Positions 34,289 through 44,258 are shown, numbered from the stretch's first letter. The stretch is DNA of 64,000 nt from UBA5314 sp035560815 (GCA_035560815.1 DATMYR010000010.1:1-64000); one strand, 5' to 3'. Numbers and translations are program-made. Notes: generated from the sequence alone by a model not told the origin.

Positions 34289-35530
34289 ATGACCGGGAAA
34301 AAGGATCTGATTTTACGGAGAGTCCTGGAGTTTTATGTCGACTCAGCGGAGTTTAATGGCATTCCGCACTGGCAGCTCCATGCCGAAGTGGGTGGAGAGA
34401 TGCAGGATGTCAACAGTATGCTGGAGGAACTGCTGATCGAAAGAAAGATCAGCCTGAACTTTGCAACAAATCCCCATATCCGTCAATTCGAAGATGAAAC
34501 GCCTCATGCGCAGCTACAAGCCTTGCAAAACTGGCAAACCAAAAAGATCTGTATTTACCCATCCCAGACAATTCTAAGCGAGCTGCCGATTGACGACTAT
34601 AATAACCAGCCTTTTACGCGGATGATCCGTATGGGCAAGCCCCAGCTGGTACCGGCGTTTTTCGATATGGCGGTTTTAGAACCATACTACCGTGATCCGG
34701 AATTTCTTGTGCAGACTTCTGACTTCCAGGGAGCGATTCTCCGTACCGTTCCCCGTCGTGGAGAAGATGAAACCTTTCTCCTCTCAAGTTTTGGTTTAGG
34801 TTACCGGCAGGAAGGGGAGCGGGTTTTAACCGTATATCTCAGGCTCCTGGCCCAGATGCCTTCTAAACACCAGCAGTATTGGTTCAACCATCTGCTTTCC
34901 GGTGAGTGCAAAGCAACGCCTGAATACTACCAGGTGACAATTGCAAGAGAAAAGCCTGAATACCACTCCATTTTTGAAGCATTTATCGAAGAGCTCTATC
35001 ATATTAATCAGATGTCTCTTCTCATGTTCGGGAAGAAACTATTTATCCGGGATTTTCGGGATCAACGCCCGGATGGCTTCACCACCATATTTCGCCCCAC
35101 CCATGAAGCATATTGTCAATTCGTTCAGGTTCTGGATCAAATGATGGCCGCCAACCTGAATGAAGAATTCTTTGTCGACTTCAAAGGACCCTTTAGCCTA
35201 TCCAGTGATGGGAACGGGGGAGTAGACCAGGTAGTCGGCGTTATGGCCGGTTTTTCCAAATGGTTAAAAAGCGGTATACGCTCACATCATATGGATGATT
35301 TTGAACTGATCTATGAACCATTTAAAAAGATTCATTCCTGGCAGCGCCAGAGTGCCGAAGAAATCTGTACGCTGGAATACGGCAATGAAATATTCAGCTG
35401 GCAAAACGAACTGACTTTTGAATGTTACAATGCGGTAAAGATGATTCGCCTGCTTTTTGCCAATCACCCCATGATCAAGGATTACGAAATTCCCGATTGG
35501 CTGCTTTTGGGGAAAGTAACGATCTACTAA
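34289..35530 (+). CDS. Large hypothetical protein (413 aa)
   Basis: Start is ATG 34289 or the GTG at 34286; AAAGGAAG at 34271-34278 serves both. Soluble, no signal. The first 60 residues look like a small winged-helix ('LEFYVDSAEFNGIPHWQLHAEVG...MLEELLIERKISL'), and the remainder is mixed alpha/beta with 'HQQYWFNHLLSGECKATPEYYQ' near residue 197. No catalytic motif I recognise. It sits alone between the GDP-mannose gene and an MBL-fold gene. Function unknown. Confidence 0.75.
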   Translation: MTGKKDLILRRVLEFYVDSAEFNGIPHWQLHAEVGGEMQDVNSMLEELLIERKISLNFATNPHIRQFEDETPHAQLQALQNWQTKKICIYPSQTILSELPIDDYNNQPFTRMIRMGKPQLVPAFFDMAVLEPYYRDPEFLVQTSDFQGAILRTVPRRGEDETFLLSSFGLGYRQEGERVLTVYLRLLAQMPSKHQQYWFNHLLSGECKATPEYYQVTIAREKPEYHSIFEAFIEELYHINQMSLLMFGKKLFIRDFRDQRPDGFTTIFRPTHEAYCQFVQVLDQMMAANLNEEFFVDFKGPFSLSSDGNGGVDQVVGVMAGFSKWLKSGIRSHHMDDFELIYEPFKKIHSWQRQSAEEICTLEYGNEIFSWQNELTFECYNAVKMIRLLFANHPMIKDYEIPDWLLLGKVTIY

Positions 35531-35653
35531 CATCATGTTTAGCCTTCATACGAAACCACTTTTCAGGTCAAAAAACTTCTTTGTACCAGCCCTGATTTCC
35601 CCTTGCATAACATTATTGTCGGATAATGAACGTGAGTAGGAGGAGATATTCCT

Positions 35654-36535
35654 ATGCAGAAAATTAGCGAGCATGTCAGTGTCTTGGGCAATGGCTATTT
35701 TAATTATTACCTGATCGGTGATGAGGAGGCCGCTCTGGTGGAGTGCGGCACCCGGGCTGGAGCTTCTATTTTTGCCAGGCAATGGAGTCAGCTGAATCAT
35801 AAGCCCGAGGTGCGCTATATCGTTGCTCTCCATTCCCATTTCGATCACATATGTGGGGTTACGGGCCTGAAACAGCTTTTCCCCTCGGCCCAATTGGTGG
35901 CCAGCGCCCTGGGGCAGAAGCTCTTGTCAAAAGAAAGAATCGTAGGCGGCCTCTATCAAAATGATCAGGTGCTTTCAGAAGCCTATCTGGAAAACGCGTT
36001 TATCAATGAGAAGCCTGACTATCCGGCTTCATCCGTGATCCCCGTCGACCTGGTGGTGGGGGAGGGGGATGTACTAAAGCTGGGGCAGGACTTGAACATA
36101 AAATTCCTGGACGCTCCCGGCCATAGTATATGTTCTATTGCCGCTTACCTGGAAAACGATCAATGCCTGCTGGTATCGGATGCTATGGGCTACGATCTCC
36201 AGGATGGCACCATCACCCCGGTATTTTTTAGCGGCTATGCGGATTATATAGCCACAATACAGAAGTTTATGACCTATCCCTGCCAGGCTCTGGGTCCGGC
36301 TCACGGCCCGGTATTGATGGGAGAGCAAGTGCAGCCTTACCTCGTTAAGGCATTGGATTTTGCCGGACAAGGTTTTGATTACATTAAGGAGCAACTGGAG
36401 CAGGGTGTTGAAGAGAAAGTGCTGGCCCAGGAGCTTTTTGAGAGGTATATCAAAGCAGGGCTGTCTTACTACCCAAAGGATATGATGCTTGAGTCTATGT
36501 TTTTGTTGATTAAAAGTGTGAAGGCGGTAGTCTGA
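35654..36535 (+). CDS. MBL-fold metallo-hydrolase
   Basis: 293 residues, ATG 35654 with AGGAGGAG. The zinc-binding motif 'LHSHFDHICG' (HxHxDH, about 59-68), a later His in 'DAPGHSICSI' (about 155), Asp in 'LVSDAMGYD' and His in 'LGPAHGPVL' (about 217) form the metal site of the metallo-beta-lactamase/glyoxalase II fold. Substrate is likely a thioester or phosphoester, not determinable. Single gene ending at a strong hairpin. Confidence 0.88.
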   Translation: MQKISEHVSVLGNGYFNYYLIGDEEAALVECGTRAGASIFARQWSQLNHKPEVRYIVALHSHFDHICGVTGLKQLFPSAQLVASALGQKLLSKERIVGGLYQNDQVLSEAYLENAFINEKPDYPASSVIPVDLVVGEGDVLKLGQDLNIKFLDAPGHSICSIAAYLENDQCLLVSDAMGYDLQDGTITPVFFSGYADYIATIQKFMTYPCQALGPAHGPVLMGEQVQPYLVKALDFAGQGFDYIKEQLEQGVEEKVLAQELFERYIKAGLSYYPKDMMLESMFLLIKSVKAVV

Positions 36536-36550
36536 TGAGGGCATGCAGAT

Positions 36551-36574
36551 AGTCCGGGGAAGGCCCCGGACTTT
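36551..36574 (+). terminator. Rho-independent terminator
   Basis: AGTCCGGGG-AAGG-CCCCGGACT followed by TTG, 15 bases after the MBL gene. Also lies near the end of the convergent nitroreductase gene. Confidence 0.7.
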
Positions 36575-36623
36575 GGGCGTCATTGATTATCTCCGGAACC
36601 GGTATGCTTTCGCTGGTTGCTGC

Positions 36624-37196
36624 TTATGTTAGAATGATGTCTTTGAGGCTCCTTTTCGGAACATGATGCACACCGTCATTATCCCGCCAGTACTCCACCT
36701 GATTATTTTGCAGAGGTTCTATTTCCACGATCTCTCGCGGTTTTCCCAGGGCAATGACCAGGAGGATTTCGTATTGAGGGGGAATGGCAAGCAGTGAGCG
36801 CAATACTTCACGCTGCACCGATCCGATAATACACCCGCCGAACCCCAGGTCGGTGGCTCCCAGTAGAATGCTCTGGCAGGCAATACCGGCATCAAAAGCT
36901 GTCCATTTGGTGGACAATTCAGAATCAGCCAGCATGATGATATATGCGGAAGGCCGTTCACCTTCTATCGGACCATCCCAGTCGCTTAAGTACCCGGCCC
37001 AGGCCAGGGTGGGGAACAGGTTCTGATTCTTTTCCTTCTCCCAACTCAGCATGAAACGAAGTGGTTGTTTGTTGGCGGCTGAGGCAGAAAGCCGGGTCAG
37101 GTTGACCAGAGATTCCAAGACTTCACGGCTCATTGCGTGGCTTTCATGGAAACGCCGGTAGCTGCGATTTTTCATGACCAATTCTTCTAGAACGAT
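36624..37196 (-). CDS. Nitroreductase-family protein, probable AUC start codon
   Basis: About 190 residues of the FMN-dependent nitroreductase family: 'MKNRSYRRFHESHAMSREVLESLVNLTRLSASAANKQPLRFML' holds the FMN phosphate contacts (RSYRRF, SAANKQP); 'DAGIACQSILLGATDLGFGGCIIGS' is the second FMN loop. Members reduce quinones or nitro compounds with NAD(P)H. The frame has no ATG before Met-Lys-Asn-Arg; TTG 37181 has no ribosome site. A strong GGAGGT (37204-37209) is 7 bases before an ATC at 37196, giving the N-terminus usual for the family (L-E-E-L-V-M-K-N-R). Confidence 0.82.
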   Translation of the reverse strand: MVLEELVMKNRSYRRFHESHAMSREVLESLVNLTRLSASAANKQPLRFMLSWEKEKNQNLFPTLAWAGYLSDWDGPIEGERPSAYIIMLADSELSTKWTAFDAGIACQSILLGATDLGFGGCIIGSVQREVLRSLLAIPPQYEILLVIALGKPREIVEIEPLQNNQVEYWRDNDGVHHVPKRSLKDIILT

Positions 37197-37444
37197 ATTC
37201 TACACCTCCAGTGCGTTAATAAGATACTTCATCCCTTTTCAAAGTACCCTTTAACTCCATGGTTTATAAATGTCTTTTATATTATTTTGCCAGAAATGCC
37301 CGGAGAAATAAACAAGATCCAAAGAGACACATAGTCCACCCCCGGTGGTAGATATTATATAATAGAAGAGTCGGCCCGCTGGCTGAACGAATCTCAGGCT
37401 GCTTTCGTCCCTGTTACGCAGCCGCATTGAAAGGAAGGGAAGCT

Positions 37445-37876
37445 GTGTCCCGTTTTGAAATTACAGAGAAAACCAGTTATTCGAGTGCCTGGATACTATT
37501 ATTTGTCCTTTTCCTGGCCGGAATTGTTGTGTGGTTGACCGGATGGCCCCGGGTAGCCTTAGGCATTGCTGTTGTCGGGTTGGTTGCAGCAGCTTTATCT
37601 CGCCTACGGGGAAAAAAGAAAGTCGGGAATCATCTGGAATTAAACGACAAGGGAATAATATTCTGGGATCCCGCGGAGACCCGCTGCATCGCCTTTAATG
37701 AAATCAAGTCGGTTAAGTATTCCAGGTTTATGGGCATTGGTGAAGAAACCTTTTTGATTGAAACCACGGTGGGAACCAAAAAGACCGTAAAACCGCAGGA
37801 ATACGAGAATTGTGATCAACTGCGGGAGCGGTTGAGGAAGAGCTTCAACGAATTTAATTGTAATATCGTGGAATAG
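37445..37876 (+). CDS. Small two-helix membrane protein with PH-like soluble domain
   Basis: 143 residues from GTG 37445, with AAAGGAAGGGAAG upstream. Two membrane helices at about 14-30 and 35-52 form a hairpin, followed by a cytoplasmic beta-rich domain ('LELNDKGIIFWDPAETRCIAFNEIKSVKYSRFMGIGEETFLIET') that resembles bacterial PH-like membrane-associated domains. The gene ends 20 bases before a polysaccharide deacetylase and is probably in the same transcript. Function unknown; perhaps an accessory membrane sensor. Confidence 0.7.
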   Translation: MSRFEITEKTSYSSAWILLFVLFLAGIVVWLTGWPRVALGIAVVGLVAAALSRLRGKKKVGNHLELNDKGIIFWDPAETRCIAFNEIKSVKYSRFMGIGEETFLIETTVGTKKTVKPQEYENCDQLRERLRKSFNEFNCNIVE

Positions 37877-37895
37877 GAATGGGGAGGAGAAATCA

Positions 37896-38807
37896 TTGAA
37901 AAAGCCCGGCTTTTTCATCGCAGGGCTCCTATTTCTGATTTTAATTGTGGGAGCCTCGGTCATCTATCTTCACGATCACCAGCAGGCCGGTAATACTTCA
38001 CCAACCGGCCTGTCGAACAACCAGACCCCTGCCGCACAGGAAAAAGTTCAGGAGCCTTCCAAAGAGCAGCCCGGGGCTGTCAGTGCAGAGAAACCTTATG
38101 TTCTGCCAATCCTGGGCTCATCGGGACGCCTTACCAAAGCGCAGGTTGCCAGTATGGATCAATGGAGAAAGAGCGTTCGGGAGATGGCTTTGCAGCAGCC
38201 GGAAGAGATCATCCTCAATGGCAAGGCAGACCAGAAGGCCGTCAGCCTCACCTTTGACGATGGTCCAGATGGGGTCATCACGCCTCAGGTTCTGACGCTG
38301 CTTAAAAACCGGGGTATTTACGCCACCTTTTTCTTTGTCGGGAAACAAATGGAAAGCTACCCGCAAGTCGTGAAGGATGCAGCCGCGCAGGGGCATCTGA
38401 TTCTGAGTCATACCTATTCTCATCCCCAACTGGATCATCTCCAACAGGCAGCCATGCAGAAAGAAGTGGAGCGTACTGATCAGTTGCTGGTAAAACTCAT
38501 TAGCCAGCAGCCGGTGGGTCTGCGTCCTCCTTATGGCGCCATTAATACTGATGTTGTAACCCAGTTGGAAAGGCAAGGCAAGGTCATCATCCTCTGGTCC
38601 ATAGACACACTGGATTGGACCGGCACGGATGCTAAGAATGTAGCTGCGAATGTTCTGGACAACGTTCGCCCCGGTGATATCATCCTCATGCACAGCATCA
38701 GCGGCAGAAACAACACCCTTGCCGCCCTGCCATTAATCATTGACGGACTGCGCGAAAAGGGATATTCCATAGTGCGTGTCGATCAACTGCTGGACCGCCG
38801 CTTATAG
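37896..38807 (+). CDS. Polysaccharide deacetylase (NodB domain)
   Basis: 303 residues, TTG 37896 behind GGGGAGGAG. An N-terminal signal or anchor (about 5-25) exports it, followed by a Pro/Gln-rich linker. The NodB domain (about 110-300) shows all five motifs: 'TFDDGPD' (catalytic base Asp and metal Asp), 'SHTYSHP' (metal His pair), 'RPPYGA', 'WSIDTLDW', and 'ILMHS' (catalytic His). It should remove acetyl groups from cell-wall peptidoglycan or another GlcNAc polymer outside the membrane. Confidence 0.92.
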   Translation: MKKPGFFIAGLLFLILIVGASVIYLHDHQQAGNTSPTGLSNNQTPAAQEKVQEPSKEQPGAVSAEKPYVLPILGSSGRLTKAQVASMDQWRKSVREMALQQPEEIILNGKADQKAVSLTFDDGPDGVITPQVLTLLKNRGIYATFFFVGKQMESYPQVVKDAAAQGHLILSHTYSHPQLDHLQQAAMQKEVERTDQLLVKLISQQPVGLRPPYGAINTDVVTQLERQGKVIILWSIDTLDWTGTDAKNVAANVLDNVRPGDIILMHSISGRNNTLAALPLIIDGLREKGYSIVRVDQLLDRRL

Positions 38808-38847
38808 GGTCAGCCCCCAGGGTCGTTGACAAAAGCGAATATCTGCG

Positions 38848-39702
38848 TTACTCAAGGGGGTTAGTTAATATGATTTTTAACTCTCTCCCTATCCTAAAGC
38901 ACTCTTTAGCTTCATCGATTCTTCCCATAAGGAAAAGCACAGTGCCTTTATTTCTAATCGCTTTAATATCTTCAGGGTTTAATTCGAGTCCTTTATTGAG
39001 AAATTGAAGCGCTTCGTCAAACCTTTTCAAGTATTTTAGTGTGACGCCCTTATTATGGTAGCCTTCCGAATCGTCAGGAACCAAGGCAATATATTTATCG
39101 TAACATTCAATGGCTGATTCGTATTCGTCGATAAAATTCAGGGCATTAGCTTTGTTATAATATGCATTAACTAAGGTTGGAGCTGCCTCTAGTGCTTTAT
39201 CAAAGCATATTATAGCCTCTTTATAGTTTTTTAAGGAATGCAGTGCGTTTCCTTTGTTAAAACTTGCTTCTGAATGTATTGGATTAAGTTCCAGAAGCCT
39301 ATTAAAACAAAGAATTGCTTTTTTAAATTTGCCTAACTCATATAATGCAAGCCCCTTTTGATTATAAGCATTTTCATATTGAGGATTAATTATAAGAGCT
39401 TGGTCATAACATATGACTGCTTCTGTTAGGTTCCCTAACTTCCAATGTGTATTTCCTTTATAGTAATGATAAACAGCTCTAGTGGAGTCTAATGTAATTG
39501 CTTGATCATAATAACTAATAGCTTCGGTATACCTTCCCCAATTATGCATTGACAACCCTATACAAGCGTGAGCTAATGCGTTTTCGGGCGATATCTCCAT
39601 AACACTGAGAAAGCATTTATACGCTTCATGTTTGTCACCTTTTTCGCTGAATTCAAAGCCCCTATCCAGCAATTCCTTAACTTCGGTTTTAATGTCTTTA
39701 AT
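38848..39702 (-). CDS. Tetratricopeptide repeat protein, probable AUU start
   Basis: About 284 residues composed of seven to eight TPR units, each with the W/Y-LG-Y...A...Y..A pattern ('AYNQKGLALYELGKFKKAILCFNRLLELNP', 'AYYNKANALNFIDEYESAIECYDKYIALVP' and so on). A protein-protein interaction scaffold with no catalytic domain. The first canonical start in frame (TTG 39672) has no room for a ribosome site; an AAAGGA at 39708-39713 is 5 bases before an ATT at 39702 that begins a plausible helix (K-D-I-K-T-E-V-K-E-L-L). Cytoplasmic; partner unknown. Confidence 0.8.
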   Translation of the reverse strand: MKDIKTEVKELLDRGFEFSEKGDKHEAYKCFLSVMEISPENALAHACIGLSMHNWGRYTEAISYYDQAITLDSTRAVYHYYKGNTHWKLGNLTEAVICYDQALIINPQYENAYNQKGLALYELGKFKKAILCFNRLLELNPIHSEASFNKGNALHSLKNYKEAIICFDKALEAAPTLVNAYYNKANALNFIDEYESAIECYDKYIALVPDDSEGYHNKGVTLKYLKRFDEALQFLNKGLELNPEDIKAIRNKGTVLFLMGRIDEAKECFRIGRELKIILTNPLE

Positions 39703-39779
39703 TCAAATCCTTTCATAATCTAATAGCTATAGGTTAAATGGCCTAGCTGTTTATCTTTGGGAGCCAGAGGCCTTCTCTA

Positions 39780-42191
39780 CTAGCTTTGCCGGTCTTTTTT
39801 CAGAAGCACCGCCGTGGTGACCAGGTAGAAAATTACAACAAAATATATTAAGACCCACCAGTGCAGGTCAAATGGTCCCTCAAAAGGGGCTATTTTTGTG
39901 TCCAGGGGAAAAGCATCGTTAATCTTGCAGATGGCGCCCCCCACCAGCTCATAGCCCCATTTGCTGATGGCGAGATAATAGAACCAGCGCACAAACTCAA
40001 ACTTCACCTCGGCGGCTGGAACCACAGCACCTGACAAAGCCATTTGGGGAATCAGCAAGAGGGGGATGATGCTCATGGCCTTTTCCTGGTTGTTCACCAG
40101 AGCAGAGACTGTCAAACCCATCAAAATACTGGATAGGGATATGACAAAAAAGGCCAGAGAATTCATCCAGAAGTCTGGAAGCCCCAGACCCAATTTCATA
40201 ATGCCAACCAGGAGCAGGGTCTGGATGATGGCAATCACTGACAAGACAGTTACTTTGGATAGGATGTAGGGAGCCAGTTTGAGCAGTACCATACGCTCGC
40301 GTTTATATACCGCTTCCTCCTTGATAATTTCCCGGGCGGCATTCATGGATCCCAGCCAGATGGCGGTCAACACGATTAAGCTGACGCATAGACTCTGATA
40401 TAAACGGCGTTTGCTTTCCTGGGTATTAAGGTCGCCGGCCGTTTTCAACTCCTGGTTCAGAATATCGGGGGATTTTTGCGCAACCAAATCAGAGGCTTTA
40501 ATCTCTACCTGCAGTTGTTCACGGGTATAGGGACTGGCCCGGAAAAGGGGTTCGGCTTGATAAAAAATGGACAGGATTACGGCCGGGATGACAATGGCCT
40601 GCAGGATCAGGAGCATCAGGTTGCGGCGGTCGCGCAGGATGATGGTGGCATAACGCTGGGTGAGCACCCACCATTGTTTCCAGGGGGAATGGTGGGCCCG
40701 ATTCGATTTTACGGAATCAAGTGAGGCCGCAGTCTGGCTGACCATCTGCGGAGCAGTCATCCCGGTCGCAACGTGTTTGCTAAAATAGGGGGACTGCTGG
40801 TAAGCTTGAGCCCATTGCTGCGGGCTTCCATCCATATTGATGCGCTTATATATCTCGGCAAAATCCTGACATCCAAAATAGGATAGGGCTTCTGCGGGGG
40901 TGCCGAAGAAGGCTAAAAACCCATCTCGGGTAAGGAAAATCACTTTATCACAGAGGTGGATATTGAAGGTGGCATGGGTAACCAGCATAATGGTTCTACC
41001 CTGGTCGGCCAGTTTGCGCATCAATTCCATCATGACCTTTTCCAAACCCGGATCCAGGCCCGAGGTTGGCTCATCAAGGAAAAAGAGGCTGGGTTTGGTC
41101 AGTAATTCCACTCCGATACTGACCCGCTTGCGTTGACCGCCACTCAGGTTATGAACCATCTGGTGGCGTTGGCCTGATAATTCCAGTTCATTGATTACAC
41201 TGTCAACAGTGGCGTTAATTTCACTGGAACTACTATCGTCAGGCATGCGCAAACGCGCCGCATAGGACAGAACCTCCGTCACGGTCAGTTCCTCATGCAC
41301 GATGTCATCCTGCGGTACATACCCGATCAAGGAGCGGAAGGCATCATAGTTCCCGTAAAAATCGATGCCATTAACCAGGATGCGGCCATAACTGGCCGGG
41401 CTCATCCCGGTTAAAGCCCCGGTCAGGGTGGTCTTGCCTGCGCCGCTGCTGCCCAGGATGGCTACAAATTGCCGGGGTTCGATGACCAGATTGATGTTGT
41501 TGAGGATGGACTTTTGCGTACCATCAGCAAGTTGAACGACTTTGCCCAACTGCTGCACCTCGATCTTCACCTGTCCATAGGTCTGGTCATTTTCGGACAG
41601 ATGGGTTCCATCAAAAACGTAGCTGTAATTACCGACATTGATTAACGAACCATTGTTGAGCGGAGTGGCGCGATTGATGCGAACTCCGTTTACATAGGTC
41701 CCGTTGGTGCTGTTCAAATCGCTGATATAATACGATCCGTTTTGATATTCAATTCGGGCGTGATGGCGGGAAACCATGGGGTGGTTCAAAACGATGTCAC
41801 TGGATGCATCACGGCCAATGGTCAGGCTTCTCTGGGGAACCGACAGGACTCGAAAAGACGCATCATTTCCCATCCGAGATTGATCGTCATGGTCTTTTAT
41901 GAGCTGGAAGCGGAACAAGAGCTTGCCGATTTCGATTCGGTCATCCGCGCCAATGAACGTGGGCTGGGTCACTTTCCGATCGTTTACAAAGGTCCCGTTG
42001 GTGCTGCGCAGATCTTCTAATTGAAGCTGACCGCCGGGTAGAAGCGTGAGGCTGCAATGGACCCGGGAAGCCTGATCATCATCAATCACCAGAACGCATT
42101 GCTGGGCATCCCGGCCTATGTAAACAGGGGCTGTACCGATGGGCAGGTCTCTGCCTTGAAAGGGGCCGTCAATAATGGTTAAACGATTCAC
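39780..42191 (-). CDS. ABC transporter with two N-terminal FHA domains (ABC2/ABCG-type)
   Basis: About 803 residues; GTG 42191 has GGTGAT in front, TTG 42206 is the alternative. Order: FHA 1 (about 5-100, 'YIGRDAQQCVLVIDDDQASRVHCSL...STNGTFVN'); FHA 2 (about 120-205, 'TIGRDASSDIVLNHPMVSRHHARI...STNGTYVNG'); ATPase (about 215-440: Walker A 'GSSGAGKTT', signature 'LSGGQRKRVSIG', Walker B 'LFFLDEPTSGLD'); ABC-2 membrane half with six helices (about 520-800). FHA domains bind phosphothreonine, so activity may depend on a Ser/Thr kinase, none of which is visible here. Substrate unknown. Confidence 0.92.
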   Translation of the reverse strand: MNRLTIIDGPFQGRDLPIGTAPVYIGRDAQQCVLVIDDDQASRVHCSLTLLPGGQLQLEDLRSTNGTFVNDRKVTQPTFIGADDRIEIGKLLFRFQLIKDHDDQSRMGNDASFRVLSVPQRSLTIGRDASSDIVLNHPMVSRHHARIEYQNGSYYISDLNSTNGTYVNGVRINRATPLNNGSLINVGNYSYVFDGTHLSENDQTYGQVKIEVQQLGKVVQLADGTQKSILNNINLVIEPRQFVAILGSSGAGKTTLTGALTGMSPASYGRILVNGIDFYGNYDAFRSLIGYVPQDDIVHEELTVTEVLSYAARLRMPDDSSSSEINATVDSVINELELSGQRHQMVHNLSGGQRKRVSIGVELLTKPSLFFLDEPTSGLDPGLEKVMMELMRKLADQGRTIMLVTHATFNIHLCDKVIFLTRDGFLAFFGTPAEALSYFGCQDFAEIYKRINMDGSPQQWAQAYQQSPYFSKHVATGMTAPQMVSQTAASLDSVKSNRAHHSPWKQWWVLTQRYATIILRDRRNLMLLILQAIVIPAVILSIFYQAEPLFRASPYTREQLQVEIKASDLVAQKSPDILNQELKTAGDLNTQESKRRLYQSLCVSLIVLTAIWLGSMNAAREIIKEEAVYKRERMVLLKLAPYILSKVTVLSVIAIIQTLLLVGIMKLGLGLPDFWMNSLAFFVISLSSILMGLTVSALVNNQEKAMSIIPLLLIPQMALSGAVVPAAEVKFEFVRWFYYLAISKWGYELVGGAICKINDAFPLDTKIAPFEGPFDLHWWVLIYFVVIFYLVTTAVLLKKDRQS

Positions 42192-42227
42192 TACATCACC
42201 GTCCAAGAAAGATTAGGGGCTTCTGTT

Positions 42228-43979
42228 TCATGGGAGCTCATCCTTTGGGTTGTTTTTTTCCTTCTGTTGATAGGCAAAAGAAACTGCTACCAGTATGAGA
42301 CCTACGATGGTGAGGATAATAATGCGGAATACCATTTCCATACCGCTGAGATCAATGAACAGGACTTTGAAAGTAGTGAGTATGAACAATCCCAGAGACA
42401 GATAGCGGAATACCCTGGCATTCCCTATTAGCCCGCCAAAAAACATAAAGAGGGCTGCCAGCACCCAAATCAAGGATACGGAAAAGTTCTGTGAAAAGCC
42501 CCAATGAAAATAGGCCAGGGTATTTCCCACTTCCCAATCGACATAATTTAAACCGTTCAGCAGAGCTCCGATGGCCAGAGCCCAACTCAGGGGTTGAGCA
42601 AACGAAGAAGGACGTGGGGGATGGAAAAAGGTATAGGCGGCCAGAATGAAACCGGCTATTGCCAACCAGGAATTCAATGAGTGGCTGTTAAAAAGCGGAT
42701 AATAGAGAGCTTCTCCATACCCGGGAGCATTGACCCAGGTAGAGAGAGCCAGGACAATCAGCAAGATCAGCCCCGACCCATGGACCAGGGGAATTTGGGT
42801 CCGGTAACCGGCATAAACCAGAACTACCGCTTCTACCAGCCAGGCGGTAGCCATCCATTGCCATTGAAAGTGAAGGGGAACAGCGATCGTAAGGAAGGCT
42901 AAACCGGTTCCCAAGAATACTAAAAATAGCAGGCGGTCAGCCGGGTTGTTTTTAATCAGCCAGCGGCTGGTCAGGAGATAAAGCAGCGCCAATCCCACCG
43001 CCAACCAGGCCAGCCAGCTATTGTATTCGGCATGAAGATTATCATAACTGGCAGCAAAGAAGAAAGCGGCATTCATGATCAAAATAAATAATTCTCCGGC
43101 ACCGGATAGCAGCTTCTGTCTTGCGTTATTAAGGAAGGTGAGAGAACCAAAAATGAGGAAAAACAGGAAAAGATAAACCTCTCGAATTCCGGTGGAAACT
43201 GCTGGACCGGAAACCAGCGAATAGGTGATATAAACCAGAATGGTGCCCACCAGGGCCAGGGCGTTTAAGATCCGCCAGTTGCGATAATAGGCCAGATATA
43301 GCACAGCCAGATCCAATATGCTGATATAGCTCAATAAGGCCACGATATTGTTGTTGTGACTGTCCACCAGGAAAGGGGCCATGAAGCCACCCAGGGTGGA
43401 GACAAAAGCCAGGCCCAGTGCATCTTGCCGGTTGGCCAAGAGCCCCCCGGCCAGGGCGGCCAGGACCATGATCAGAAAGGCTGTATAGCTTGGCAGTAAA
43501 TGGTACAAGCTGACTGCTGCAACGGTGCTCAGGTATATGATTGCAATGCCGCCCCCGGAAACCCCTTGAGCAAAATAGCGGTATCCTTTCCTGATTAGAA
43601 GATCGCCACAGAGTAGGAATGCGGCCCCGATGACGTAGCCGATTGCCACCTGGCCCCGAGGACCAATCCATCCATTATCAAAAGAATATTTCAAAAAATA
43701 GGCAACAGCAAAGAACAGAACAATGATTCCCACCCGGTTAAGCAGGCGTTTCCCGATCAGACTTTCCAGACCGTCCCGAAAAAAAGGTTCTTTGGTGCTG
43801 GAAGCAGAAGGGGAGGCATCGGATTCCGGTGGTCTTGCACCAGCGACCCGGGGAGGGGAAATGACAGCTTTATTCGTCCCTGGTTCAAGCCGGGCGCAGC
43901 TTGCTTCAAGAGCTGAAAGCCTTGTTTTAACGCTTTCCAATTCCTGAGCCAGCTTCTGTAACTGATCTTGATCTTCCAA
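42228..43979 (-). CDS. DUF2339 multi-pass membrane protein
   Basis: 583 residues, TTG 43979 behind GGAGAGGATG. A short coiled coil at the start (about 5-30), a Pro/Ser linker, then about 14-16 membrane helices. 'LIGKRLLNRVGIIVLFFAVAYFLKYSFDNGWIGPRGQVAIGYVIG' (about 73-117) is the defining DUF2339 block. Family of unknown function, often near cell-envelope genes. The FHA-ABC gene follows 22 bases after its stop, so they are probably co-transcribed. Confidence 0.9.
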   Translation of the reverse strand: MEDQDQLQKLAQELESVKTRLSALEASCARLEPGTNKAVISPPRVAGARPPESDASPSASSTKEPFFRDGLESLIGKRLLNRVGIIVLFFAVAYFLKYSFDNGWIGPRGQVAIGYVIGAAFLLCGDLLIRKGYRYFAQGVSGGGIAIIYLSTVAAVSLYHLLPSYTAFLIMVLAALAGGLLANRQDALGLAFVSTLGGFMAPFLVDSHNNNIVALLSYISILDLAVLYLAYYRNWRILNALALVGTILVYITYSLVSGPAVSTGIREVYLFLFFLIFGSLTFLNNARQKLLSGAGELFILIMNAAFFFAASYDNLHAEYNSWLAWLAVGLALLYLLTSRWLIKNNPADRLLFLVFLGTGLAFLTIAVPLHFQWQWMATAWLVEAVVLVYAGYRTQIPLVHGSGLILLIVLALSTWVNAPGYGEALYYPLFNSHSLNSWLAIAGFILAAYTFFHPPRPSSFAQPLSWALAIGALLNGLNYVDWEVGNTLAYFHWGFSQNFSVSLIWVLAALFMFFGGLIGNARVFRYLSLGLFILTTFKVLFIDLSGMEMVFRIIILTIVGLILVAVSFAYQQKEKNNPKDELP

Positions 43980-44258
43980 ATCTCTTCATCCTCTCCAAAT
44001 GGTTAACCGGTAATACCCTAACCGTTTGCTTATCAGAAGAAAAGTATATTATTGGCACAATGTAGTTCGTGTCGACAGCAATTCATACCAAATACTATTC
44101 GCTCCTGATAGCCATATACCTGCCTGACTAGGCGCAGTTTGGCTAGTTAAGGAACAAAGAAGCACAGGGAGTTCTCAAACCCTTGGAGAAGAAAATTCAG
44201 GTAACAGCAGGAAAAATGACACAGATCCAGAATAATAATACCAATGTATATTATGGTC

